Shown here in pieces: positions 47,090 to 54,667 of a stretch of 64,000 bases of DNA. Below the pieces are notes generated by a model. The model saw nothing but the letters and a program-made list of their open reading frames with translations. It made no database searches and was not told where the DNA came from. The stretch spans positions 1-64,000 of the forward strand of contig NZ_JAKZKW010000002.1 in assembly GCF_022808695.1 (NCBI RefSeq), given 5' to 3'. The stretch comes from Fundidesulfovibrio soli. Lineage in GTDB: Bacteria > Desulfobacterota > Desulfovibrionia > Desulfovibrionales > Desulfovibrionaceae. The position numbers were made by a program, and so were the translations under genes. The stretch's first letter is position 1. Each line of letters opens with the position of its first letter.

Positions 47090-47105
47090 AGCAACCCGCG
47101 TGCCA
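47090..47105 (-). promoter_or_regulatory. Sigma-54 promoter of the TauE operon
   Basis: On the minus strand the sequence is TGGCACGCGGGTTGCT, an exact match to the -24/-12 consensus TGGCAC-N5-TTGCW. The expected start of transcription is near 47079, about 120 bases before the first gene (46955). A divergent enhancer-binding protein gene starts 126 bases away. The leader contains an 8-bp hairpin (47040-47062). Confidence 0.88.
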
Positions 47106-47202
47106 AGTTCTAAAACTTGACGGAATGCTTGAGGAAATATATTATCGCGCAAGCTTGAACGCCTTGTTGTAACTTGATCTCGTGTGAATTTGCGCGTCTT
47201 GA
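47104..47202. promoter_or_regulatory. Putative enhancer region with CTTGA repeats
   Basis: Between the sigma-54 promoter and the divergent regulator gene, CTTGA occurs five times in the same orientation (47116, 47128, 47154, 47173, 47198). An inverted repeat CAAGTT-CTAA-AACTTG (47104-47119) and the palindrome CAAGCTTG (47150-47157) include some of them. This is where activator binding sites of a sigma-54 promoter are expected. Binding is inference. Confidence 0.5.
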
Positions 47203-47230
47203 GAGCATCGCGCGTAGCAGGAGGCGGGGT

Positions 47231-49777
47231 ATGGGCTTTTTCGCGCCACAGCGGCCGGTTCGTGGGAGCCTGGCTGAGAACCTGGGGAGGTTCTCGGCCA
47301 TGAGCGTGCGCAACAAGCTTCTGGTGACGATCATTCCGCTGGTCTCGCTGGTGCTGCTGGCCACGGGCTACGCCACCAGGCTCACTGCCGTCCGCTACCT
47401 CAACCTGGCCCTGGAGCGCACCACCAAGGTGCTGACCATGGGGCAGGCCAACGCCCTGACCGAGTATTTCGAGAACGCCAGGGAAGACATCCTTCTGCTT
47501 GCGCGAGGCGACATCGACGAGGAGCCGATCCGCGCGATACTCTCCATCCAGGCGCACGTCCGCCCTGGCAACTACCGCGAGGTGGCCTACATCCCGGCCA
47601 ACGGTGATGCTCCCCTCATGCTGGTGGACACAGGCCAGGAGGTGGTCCGTCTCACGAAGGAGCAGTGCGAGCGGGTCTTCAACTCTCCGCTCATGGCCCC
47701 TTCGCGGCTCCAGAGCCCCAAGGCCGGCTCGGTGACACTGGTGGGCCTCTCGGAATCCATCTACCCGCCGGGACTGATCCCCAGCCTGAGCAGCGGGTTG
47801 ACCCTCGCCGTATTCCGCATGGTCACGCCGGTGACCGACAAATCAGGCAAGGTGCTCGGCTTCTGGGTGATCTCCCTGGACGGCCGGGCCGCGCGGGACA
47901 TCCTCTCCCTGCACAACTCCCCCAAGTCGCCCCTTGCGGCATTCGCGCGCACGGCCGTGAAGCGCTACAGTTTCTTTTTCGACAGCAACGGCTGGATATT
48001 GTTCCAGTCCGGCAACCACGAGGACAAGGAATCCACCTTGGCCACCGACGTTGCCCGCTCCGGCCTCTCCGGGGATCACGGGATGCCGGGCCTGCACAGC
48101 GCGTTCAGGCCTGCCGCCTCCAACGAGACCTACTGGCGCATGGTTGTGGACGTGCAGAACGGCCAGACCGGCATAGAAAGCGTAGGGGCGGAGCTGGATC
48201 CCACCGTGACCTCGCACGACAGCTACGCCTTGGGGTATTCCCCCGTGTTTTTCATGAGTTCGCCCGAGAAGGGCCTCGAGGTTGTGGGCGGCGTGGCCTT
48301 CATGGACCGCTCCAAGCTTGTTATTGCCGCCGAGTACAGGATATTCGACGTGCTGCTGCTCATCTTCGTGGCAGCGCTCTTTGTCAGCGCCATCGTGCTC
48401 GTGCTGGTGGGGCGCTACATCACCCGGCCAGTGCTCGACTTGGCCCGGGCGGTGCGCTCCATGCCCCAGAACGGGGAACTGGCCCTGCTCGAATTGCCCA
48501 TGCGCGACAAGGAGACCACGGAGCTCAAGGACGCCATCAACACCTTGGTCGTCTCCCTGATCGGGCAGAAGGACGAACTCAAGATCAAGGATGCGAGCCT
48601 CAGGGACTATCTGAACAGGCAGCCCCTTGATCTTGAGAAGAAAGTCACCGCAGCCCGCGACGACGAGCCGGTGGAAGGCATCGTCGGGGCGAGCTCCGGG
48701 ATGCGGCAGTTCAAGCAGCTGGTGCGCAAGGCCGCGTCAGTTGACGCGGACGTGCTCATCGTCGGCGAGACGGGCACGGGCAAGGAAGTGACGGCCCAGG
48801 CCATCCACCACATGTCCCGTCGGGCAGGGGGCCCCTACATCACCATGAACTGCGGCGCACTGGACGAAAACCTGCTCATGGACGCGCTCTTCGGGCACGT
48901 CAAAGGCGCATTTTCCGAGGCCAAGACCGACCGCAAGGGGGCGTTCCTGGCGGCCAGCGGCGGGTCCATCCTTCTCGACGAGATCGGCAACGCCTCCCCC
49001 AAGGTGCAGCAGGCACTGCTGCGCGCCCTGGCCGCGCGGACGATCATCCCGCTGGGCAGCGACCAGGAGGTGGCCTTTGACGCCCGGGTCATCGCGGCCA
49101 CAAACGAGAACCTGATGGAGTGCGTGGAGCAGGGGACCTTCCGTGAAGACCTCTATTACAGGTTGAAGGTGCTCACCCTCCAGACCCTGCCCTTGCGCGA
49201 GCGCAAGGAGGATATCCCGCTGCTGGTGGACGCCTTCATCCGGGAGTCGTCCCAGGTGATGCGCAAGGGCCCCGTGACCCTGAGCCAGGGCGCCTGGGAG
49301 CGCATCGCCGCGCACGACTGGCCGGGCAACGTCCGTGAGCTCAAGCATTGTCTCATGCGCGCGGTGGCCATGGCGGATTCCAGCGTCATCCTCATGGAGG
49401 ACCTGCGCTTCGAGGGCCAGGCCGAGGCTCAGAAAGCCAGGCCGATCCCGCCGGAGGACGGTCCCGCTTCCGTGCGGGAAGTTTCAGGCCGGGAGGGTGC
49501 GTCACGGACTGTTCCGGCTGCCGCTCCCGTGTCGGCCCAGGATCAGCCTGCCCAGGCCGTCGATGCCCTGAACCCCCGCCAGCGTCTCGGGCTGGCCTAC
49601 ATTCGCGAGAACGGCAGCATGTCGCGTGCCCAATACCAGGGCATCGTGGGGCAGAACGTGCCCCCGCGCACCGCGCAATACGATTTGCGCGATCTGGTGG
49701 AACGGGGCTTGCTGGTCGTCAAGGGACGCGGCCCCGCGACGCGCTACCATCTGCCGGCGGAAGGCAAATCCAGCTGA
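47231..49777 (+). CDS. Membrane-anchored sigma-54-dependent enhancer-binding protein
   Basis: An 848-residue regulator. Two transmembrane helices (about 25-45 and 375-395) enclose a large Cache-like periplasmic sensor, followed by a HAMP-like linker and an AAA+ domain (about 480-715) with Walker A GETGTGKE (512-519). The sigma-54 contact loop reads GAFSEA (559-564) instead of GAFTGA. After a Pro/Ala linker the C-terminus is a winged helix (LNPRQRLGLAYIRENGSMSR and TAQYDLRDLVERGLL) rather than a Fis helix-turn-helix. The ATG at 47231 is six bases after AGGAGG. It is divergent from the sigma-54-promoted TauE operon, its likely target. Confidence 0.9.
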   Translation: MGFFAPQRPVRGSLAENLGRFSAMSVRNKLLVTIIPLVSLVLLATGYATRLTAVRYLNLALERTTKVLTMGQANALTEYFENAREDILLLARGDIDEEPIRAILSIQAHVRPGNYREVAYIPANGDAPLMLVDTGQEVVRLTKEQCERVFNSPLMAPSRLQSPKAGSVTLVGLSESIYPPGLIPSLSSGLTLAVFRMVTPVTDKSGKVLGFWVISLDGRAARDILSLHNSPKSPLAAFARTAVKRYSFFFDSNGWILFQSGNHEDKESTLATDVARSGLSGDHGMPGLHSAFRPAASNETYWRMVVDVQNGQTGIESVGAELDPTVTSHDSYALGYSPVFFMSSPEKGLEVVGGVAFMDRSKLVIAAEYRIFDVLLLIFVAALFVSAIVLVLVGRYITRPVLDLARAVRSMPQNGELALLELPMRDKETTELKDAINTLVVSLIGQKDELKIKDASLRDYLNRQPLDLEKKVTAARDDEPVEGIVGASSGMRQFKQLVRKAASVDADVLIVGETGTGKEVTAQAIHHMSRRAGGPYITMNCGALDENLLMDALFGHVKGAFSEAKTDRKGAFLAASGGSILLDEIGNASPKVQQALLRALAARTIIPLGSDQEVAFDARVIAATNENLMECVEQGTFREDLYYRLKVLTLQTLPLRERKEDIPLLVDAFIRESSQVMRKGPVTLSQGAWERIAAHDWPGNVRELKHCLMRAVAMADSSVILMEDLRFEGQAEAQKARPIPPEDGPASVREVSGREGASRTVPAAAPVSAQDQPAQAVDALNPRQRLGLAYIRENGSMSRAQYQGIVGQNVPPRTAQYDLRDLVERGLLVVKGRGPATRYHLPAEGKSS

Positions 49778-49824
49778 CGGTTTCGGCGCATTGCGCATGA
49801 ATTCGGCTGCCACAGGGAGGAACC

Positions 49825-52461
49825 ATGGACCGGATGCACAGTCCGATTCTCGCTAACCTCAAGAGGTTGCTGCTCCCCCTTATCGGCCTCAAGCCCCAGC
49901 CGGTCAGGAAAGACCAGAACGCCTTCAGGTTCAAGTACGCCAACTTCCAGGAACTGCTCGAATCGAATTCCGACGTGCTGCGCACCATCGCCTCCCTTGA
50001 GGAAATGCTGCCCGGGCGCGAGGTCTTCGGCATGTCCTTCCTTCAGTCCTCTGCAAGCCAGGCGGTATTTCATTGCCTGCGAATGCTCCGTGGATACGAA
50101 AACCTCTCAGGCGAAAAGCTGCCCGTCCTGCGGGAGAGGATCGAGGCCGTCCGTGAGGAGCTCAAGAATATTCTGGCCTCCGGCCGGGGCGTCGCCCAAG
50201 GCCCCTGGTTTCTCGATCTGGACGAAATCGCGCCAGCGAGTGGCGAGTATGTGGGCGGTAAATGCGCAAACCTCGCGGAAACGCGCAATCGCGCAAAAAT
50301 GCCGGTGCCCGACGGCTTTTGCGTGACCACTTCTGCCTTCAGGGCTTTTCTCGAACACTCCGACCTCGATGCCGAAATCGCCAAGCGCACCATGGGGCTG
50401 GACGCCGCCGACCCTGCCTCACTGCAACTGGCCAGCGAGGATATCCAGCGCATGATCCTGCTGGCTCCTTACCCTGACGGTTTCGAGACAGAACTCCTGG
50501 AACGCCACGCGGCCCTGGCCCGGCGGACCGGGCGGGACAACGGAGATTTCAGGGTCGCGCTTCGCTCCAGCGCCGTGGGCGAGGACGGGGCCTTGAGCTT
50601 CGCCGGGCAGTACCTCTCGGTGCTCGGCGTCGCGCCTGGCAAGGTGGCGGAGAGTTACCGCTATGTCGCCGCAAGTTTGTATACCCCACGGGCAATCGCC
50701 TATCGCCTGCTCAAGGGCGTGCCGGACGAAGCCGCATCCATGGCCGTCGCCTGTCTCGAGATGGTTTGCTCCCGAGCCAGCGGGGTGCTTTACACGCGCC
50801 ATCCCTTCGATGCCGGCAACACGGATGTCCTCATCAACGCCGTATGGGGTTTGGGCCCGTACGCTGTGGACGGCGTGGTCAACCCCAACCGTTTCAGCGT
50901 AAGCCGGGAAACCCTGGAGATCGTCTCGCAGGACATTCCAGGCCAGGAGGTCAGGCTGGAGTGCGGCCCTGCTGGCGGGTTGGTGGAAACCGTCGTGGAG
51001 CAGGACCGCAGGGCGCTAGCATGCCTGTCTGAGCTTGAGGTCAAGACCCTGGCCGAATGGGGGCTGCAGCTCGAAGAGCATTTCGGTTCACCACAGGATG
51101 TGGAATGGGCCCAGGACCAGGCCGGGCGTCTGCTGATCCTTCAGTCCAGGCCGCTCGCATCCGGAGTCGAAGGCGGGGCAACCCAGGCGCGACGAAAGGC
51201 TCTGGAGGGCTATGCCGTGCTGGCCGAAGGCGGGGATGCGGCCTGCCCCGGGTCTGGATTCGGACCGGTCTACATCGTGCGGCGCGAGGACGATCTGGCG
51301 GAGTTTCCCCAGGACGGGGTGCTTGTGGCCGGGCACTCCTCACCTTCATTCATGGTGGCCATGAACAAGGCCAGCGCCATAGTAACCGAGCATGGCAGCG
51401 TGACCGGGCATATGGCCTCGCTGGCGCGGGAGTTCGGCGTGCCGACGGTGCTTGGGCTGCGCGGCGCGATGGACACCCTGAAGCCTGGCGAGATGGTCAC
51501 GGTGGACGCCACGAACCGCCGTGTCTACATGGGGCGGGTCGAGCCGCTGCTCGATCAGAACCAGGGGGTATCCGCCCCCATGCTGGGCACCCCGGTGCAT
51601 GATCTGCTCAAACGCGTGAGCGCCCTCATCTCCCCGCTGCATCTGGTGGACCCCAAATCACCAAAGTTCACGCCCCAGCATTGCACCACGCTGCACGACG
51701 TCACACGCTTCCTGCACGAACGCTGCTACGCGGCCATGTTCCGTCTGGGTGACCAGGCTTCGGGCGAGGGCGGCATGGCCGTCCACCTCGACGTGGGCAT
51801 CGGGCTGGACCTGCACGTCATCGATCTGGGCGGCGGCCTGCGAGATGAAGTGGGTGACGCCGACACGATCACGCGCGCCGACGTGATCTCATTGCCCTTC
51901 AAGGCCCTGCTGCACGGCCTGGCCGACAGGGATTTCGTGGCAAGCGGCCCCAGGCCGGTGCAGCTGCGCGGGTTTCTGTCCGTGATGGGGCGGCAGATGA
52001 TCGACGGGGCGAATCAGGGCGCGGAGCGTTTCGGCGAGAAAAGCTACGCCATCATCTCGGACAAGTACCTCAATTTCAGCTCTCGCGTGGGCTACCACTA
52101 CGGCGTGCTGGACAGCTACTGCGGCAAGACCGTGGCCAAGAACTACATCACCTTCGCCTTCAAGGGCGGGGCCGCAGGGGAGGATCGCCGGGAGCGCCGC
52201 GCCAGGGCTATCGCCCTGATACTGGAGTCTCTGGGCTTCAAGGTGGCCGTGACCGGAGACCGGGTGGAGGGGCGTTTCCAGAAGTATACGCCCGACGTCA
52301 TCGAGGAGAAGCTGGTGCAGATCGGCCGGCTGCTGCAGTTCACCCGCCAGACGGACATGCTCATGACGAGCGACAGCGCTGTGCCCGCCATGGTGGAGAG
52401 CTTCTTGCGCGGGGACACGGTGTTCGGGGCATCCTGCCCGTTGCCATCAAGCGACGCTTGA
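49825..52461 (+). CDS. PEP-synthase-like phosphotransferase without PEP-binding barrel
   Basis: An 878-residue protein. An N-terminal region (1-130) of unknown type is followed by a PPDK/PEP-synthase ATP-binding domain (about 140-460, with GGKCANLAETRN and RSSAVGEDGALSFAGQY). The swivelling phosphohistidine domain comes next, with the active His529 in TGHMASLAREFGVP. The C-terminal 270 residues (about 600-878) are not the TIM barrel that binds pyruvate/PEP in PEP synthase and PPDK. So the phosphoryl acceptor is unknown. It follows the enhancer-binding gene by 47 bases, with AGGGAGGA before the ATG, and may be cotranscribed with it. Confidence 0.85.
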   Translation: MDRMHSPILANLKRLLLPLIGLKPQPVRKDQNAFRFKYANFQELLESNSDVLRTIASLEEMLPGREVFGMSFLQSSASQAVFHCLRMLRGYENLSGEKLPVLRERIEAVREELKNILASGRGVAQGPWFLDLDEIAPASGEYVGGKCANLAETRNRAKMPVPDGFCVTTSAFRAFLEHSDLDAEIAKRTMGLDAADPASLQLASEDIQRMILLAPYPDGFETELLERHAALARRTGRDNGDFRVALRSSAVGEDGALSFAGQYLSVLGVAPGKVAESYRYVAASLYTPRAIAYRLLKGVPDEAASMAVACLEMVCSRASGVLYTRHPFDAGNTDVLINAVWGLGPYAVDGVVNPNRFSVSRETLEIVSQDIPGQEVRLECGPAGGLVETVVEQDRRALACLSELEVKTLAEWGLQLEEHFGSPQDVEWAQDQAGRLLILQSRPLASGVEGGATQARRKALEGYAVLAEGGDAACPGSGFGPVYIVRREDDLAEFPQDGVLVAGHSSPSFMVAMNKASAIVTEHGSVTGHMASLAREFGVPTVLGLRGAMDTLKPGEMVTVDATNRRVYMGRVEPLLDQNQGVSAPMLGTPVHDLLKRVSALISPLHLVDPKSPKFTPQHCTTLHDVTRFLHERCYAAMFRLGDQASGEGGMAVHLDVGIGLDLHVIDLGGGLRDEVGDADTITRADVISLPFKALLHGLADRDFVASGPRPVQLRGFLSVMGRQMIDGANQGAERFGEKSYAIISDKYLNFSSRVGYHYGVLDSYCGKTVAKNYITFAFKGGAAGEDRRERRARAIALILESLGFKVAVTGDRVEGRFQKYTPDVIEEKLVQIGRLLQFTRQTDMLMTSDSAVPAMVESFLRGDTVFGASCPLPSSDA

Positions 52462-52489
52462 ACGTCGGCCAACGCGAAGCCGGAAGGGA

Positions 52490-52525
52490 TTCCTAAGGGA
52501 GGAACTCCCTTAGGCCGCCGGAGGC
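52490..52525 (-). repeat. Intergenic repeat unit, inverted copy
   Basis: Read on the minus strand: GCCTCCGGCGGCC followed by a perfect 10-bp hairpin (arms 52492-52501 and 52505-52514, loop GAA) and a GGAATCC end. Same ends as the longer unit at 52684-52757 but with a single hairpin. Confidence 0.65.
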
Positions 52526-52683
52526 TTGTCTTTTCCACGCCCGCGCCTTTTCGCGGTGCTGGCGCTGTGAACTGCTGCGGGTCCAGCCTTGGCCTCTCCA
52601 GGGCCGAACGGGCCGATGTTCTTCAAATTCAGCGGACGGTTCGACCCCGGGGAGGGTAAGGCTGGAGCCAGGACAGGCAGGAT

Positions 52684-52757
52684 GCCTCCGGCGGCCAGAG
52701 AGGGCGCTGCCCTCTCTGGACTCTCCCGCCAAAGGAACTTCGTCCCTTTGGAATCCT
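52684..52757 (+). repeat. Intergenic repeat unit, two-hairpin copy
   Basis: GCCTCCGGCGGCC (52684-52696) is followed by two perfect hairpins: arms 52695-52704/52710-52719 (10 bp, loop CGCTG) and 52729-52735/52745-52751 (7 bp, CCAAAGG/CCTTTGG), ending GGAATCC. This modular look resembles intergenic palindromic repeats common in Desulfovibrio-like genomes. Confidence 0.65.
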
Positions 52758-52783
52758 TTATAGCTTTGCCCCCGAGCGCGGGG

Positions 52784-53170
52784 CTACAGCCCCTTGGCGG
52801 CCCTCCGCTCCACGGCGGAGAGGATCTTGGCGGCCACGTCGTCCGTGGGGCAGGGTTTGAGCAGATAGTCAGAGCCGCCCTTGCCCATGATCTCCGCCGC
52901 GATGTCCACGGAGGCGTGCCCGGTGAGCACGATGACCTCCAGGTTCGGGTCGCGTTTCTTGAGCTCGGCCAGCAGCTCCACGCCGGACATCCCCGGCATC
53001 TTCACATCCACCAGGGCCACGTCGAAGGCTCCAGGGGCGAAGGACTCCAGGGCCTGTTCCCCGCTGAAGGCCGTGGTCACCTCCATCTGGCGCATGGAGA
53101 GCAGCCGGGCCAGGGTGGAGACGAAGCGCTCCTCGTCGTCAACTATGAGCAGGCGGATGGGGCTTTTCAT
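52784..53170 (-). CDS. Single-domain response regulator
   Basis: A 128-residue receiver with no output domain. The acidic pair D11-D12, phosphoacceptor D55 (in VALVDVKMPG), Thr in VLTGHAS and K105 (YLLKP) are all in place. Its start overlaps the end of the upstream kinase gene by 32 bases, so the two proteins are almost certainly partners. It closely resembles the receiver at 54265-54654 (both contain LTGHASV). Confidence 0.92.
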   Translation of the reverse strand: MKSPIRLLIVDDEERFVSTLARLLSMRQMEVTTAFSGEQALESFAPGAFDVALVDVKMPGMSGVELLAELKKRDPNLEVIVLTGHASVDIAAEIMGKGGSDYLLKPCPTDDVAAKILSAVERRAAKGL

Positions 53171-54080
53171 TGCTGGGCTCCGTGCCGGGCGCGCCGGCGA
53201 GTGTGATGGTGAAGACCGCGCCGGACCCGGGCTGGTTGGCGGCGGTTATCAAGCCGCCGAGCCGGTCCACGATGCGCTGGGTGATGGCCAGGCCAAGGCC
53301 GGTGCCCTTGCCGGGCGCCTTGGTGGTGAAGAAGGGGTCGAACACCCGGGAGAGGTGCTCGGCCGGGATGCCGGGGCCGGTGTCGGCCACGCGGATGTAG
53401 GGCCGCCCATCGGGGTGGAGGCCCGTCGAGGCGGTCACGCTGCCGCCCGGGCTTACGGCCTGCAAGGCGTTGACCAGCAGATTGAGCACCGCCTGGCGCA
53501 GCAGGGGAGGGTCCACCGGGACGGGGGGCATGCCCGGCTCGAACTCGCGGCGCAAGGTGATGTTGCGGGGCGAGGCCTCGCGTTCCACGAGGCGCAGCAT
53601 GTCCTCCACGAGGCGGCTGAGGTCCGCGGGCTGGCGAACGGGCTTCCAGTTGCGGGCCAGCCCCAGCAGGTTGTGGGTGATGTCCGCGCAGCGGCGCACC
53701 TGGGACTGCACCCCGGCCAGGCTCTGGCGCAACTCGGCCGCGTCGGGCTCCGGCTGGGCGAGCAAGTGCCCCATCCATTCGGCCTCCTGGGTGATGACGG
53801 CCAGGGGGTTGTTGATCTCGTGGGCTATGCCCGAGGCGATCTCGCCGATGGCCGCCAGCTTCTGGGATTGCAGGAGCTGCTCGTCCAGGGCGCACTTCTG
53901 CGATTCGAGGCGCTCCACGCACTCCTGCGAGCGCCTGAGCAGCCGCCAGGCGAGCAGGCAGGCCCCCGCTCCCGGCAGCAGGGACCACGGCGGCGGCGCG
54001 ACTGCCGTCAGCAGGATGAGCAGGAGGGCCGCCGCGCCCTGGACGCCCTGGCTGGAGGCGAGTTGTCGCAGCGGGGTCAT
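53139..54080 (-). CDS. Sensor histidine kinase (short, membrane-linked)
   Basis: A 313-residue kinase. A hydrophobic N-terminal stretch (about 14-48) probably makes one or two membrane helices with almost no external domain. Phosphoacceptor His87 is in IAHEINNPLA, and the HATPase domain follows with N-box (NLLVNALQAV), DTGPGIP, FFTTK and GTGLGLAIT motifs. It is followed with a 32-base overlap by a receiver gene. The signal is unknown; a neighbouring longer kinase (54668-56323) has a full Cache sensor. Confidence 0.9.
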   Translation of the reverse strand: MTPLRQLASSQGVQGAAALLLILLTAVAPPPWSLLPGAGACLLAWRLLRRSQECVERLESQKCALDEQLLQSQKLAAIGEIASGIAHEINNPLAVITQEAEWMGHLLAQPEPDAAELRQSLAGVQSQVRRCADITHNLLGLARNWKPVRQPADLSRLVEDMLRLVEREASPRNITLRREFEPGMPPVPVDPPLLRQAVLNLLVNALQAVSPGGSVTASTGLHPDGRPYIRVADTGPGIPAEHLSRVFDPFFTTKAPGKGTGLGLAITQRIVDRLGGLITAANQPGSGAVFTITLAGAPGTEPSNEKPHPPAHS

Positions 54081-54264
54081 GGCGTTTCCGGGAGTGGCCG
54101 GGAGGAAGGGCGGGGAGGGCGAACGCGGACGGTCCCGGCGGCGTGCCGCGCGCGGGGCGGGAGGGGCGTGCGTTGGCCGAAGGGCGGCGCCCTGTGGATT
54201 CCCGTGTTCGGCATGTGTATTCCGCTCGCGCCGGGGATGGGGGAGGAGTCCGCCGGGCTGAAGG

Positions 54265-54654
54265 CTAGGACCCGCTTCCGCTCAAGCGCTTTCGTTCGTA
54301 GGCCTGGCCGATGGCGGCCAGCAGCTCGTCGAAGTCCACGGGCTTGAGCAGGTAGGAGTTTGCCCCGATGGACATCCCCAGTACGCCCGACTCCACGGAG
54401 GCGTGCCCTGTGAGCAGGATGACCTCCACCTCGGGGGTGCGCTTCTTGAGCTCGCGCAGCACCTCGATCCCGTCCATGCCGGGCATCATGATGTCCAGCA
54501 GGGCCACGTCGAAGCTCTTGGCTGACAGCAGCTCCAGGGCCTCCGGGCCGGAGAGGGCCGTCTCCGCCTCGAAGCCCCTGCGCCGCAGCCGCTTGACGAT
54601 GGTCTCGTTGTAGTCCCGCTCGTCATCGACCACCAGTATCCGCGCCTGATCCAT
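54265..54654 (-). CDS. Single-domain response regulator
   Basis: A 129-residue receiver: D10-D11, phosphoacceptor D54 (ALLDIMMPG), LTGHAS Thr and K104 (YLLKP) present, no output domain. It lies 13 bases after the Cache kinase gene and 184 bases before the second kinase. The pair with 52784-53170 looks like a duplicated kinase-receiver module. Confidence 0.92.
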   Translation of the reverse strand: MDQARILVVDDERDYNETIVKRLRRRGFEAETALSGPEALELLSAKSFDVALLDIMMPGMDGIEVLRELKKRTPEVEVILLTGHASVESGVLGMSIGANSYLLKPVDFDELLAAIGQAYERKRLSGSGS

Positions 54655-54667
54655 GCCGCCTCCTTCG

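Larger units (their letters stand above)
52462..52783. other. Intergenic region with an inverted pair of repeats
   Basis: The 322 bases between the PEP-synthase-like gene and the response regulator hold no gene that I can support. Both ends carry the same 13-base core in opposite orientation (52513-52525 and 52684-52696) with adjoining perfect hairpins. The roughly 150 bases between them are GC-rich and unremarkable. Confidence 0.65.
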
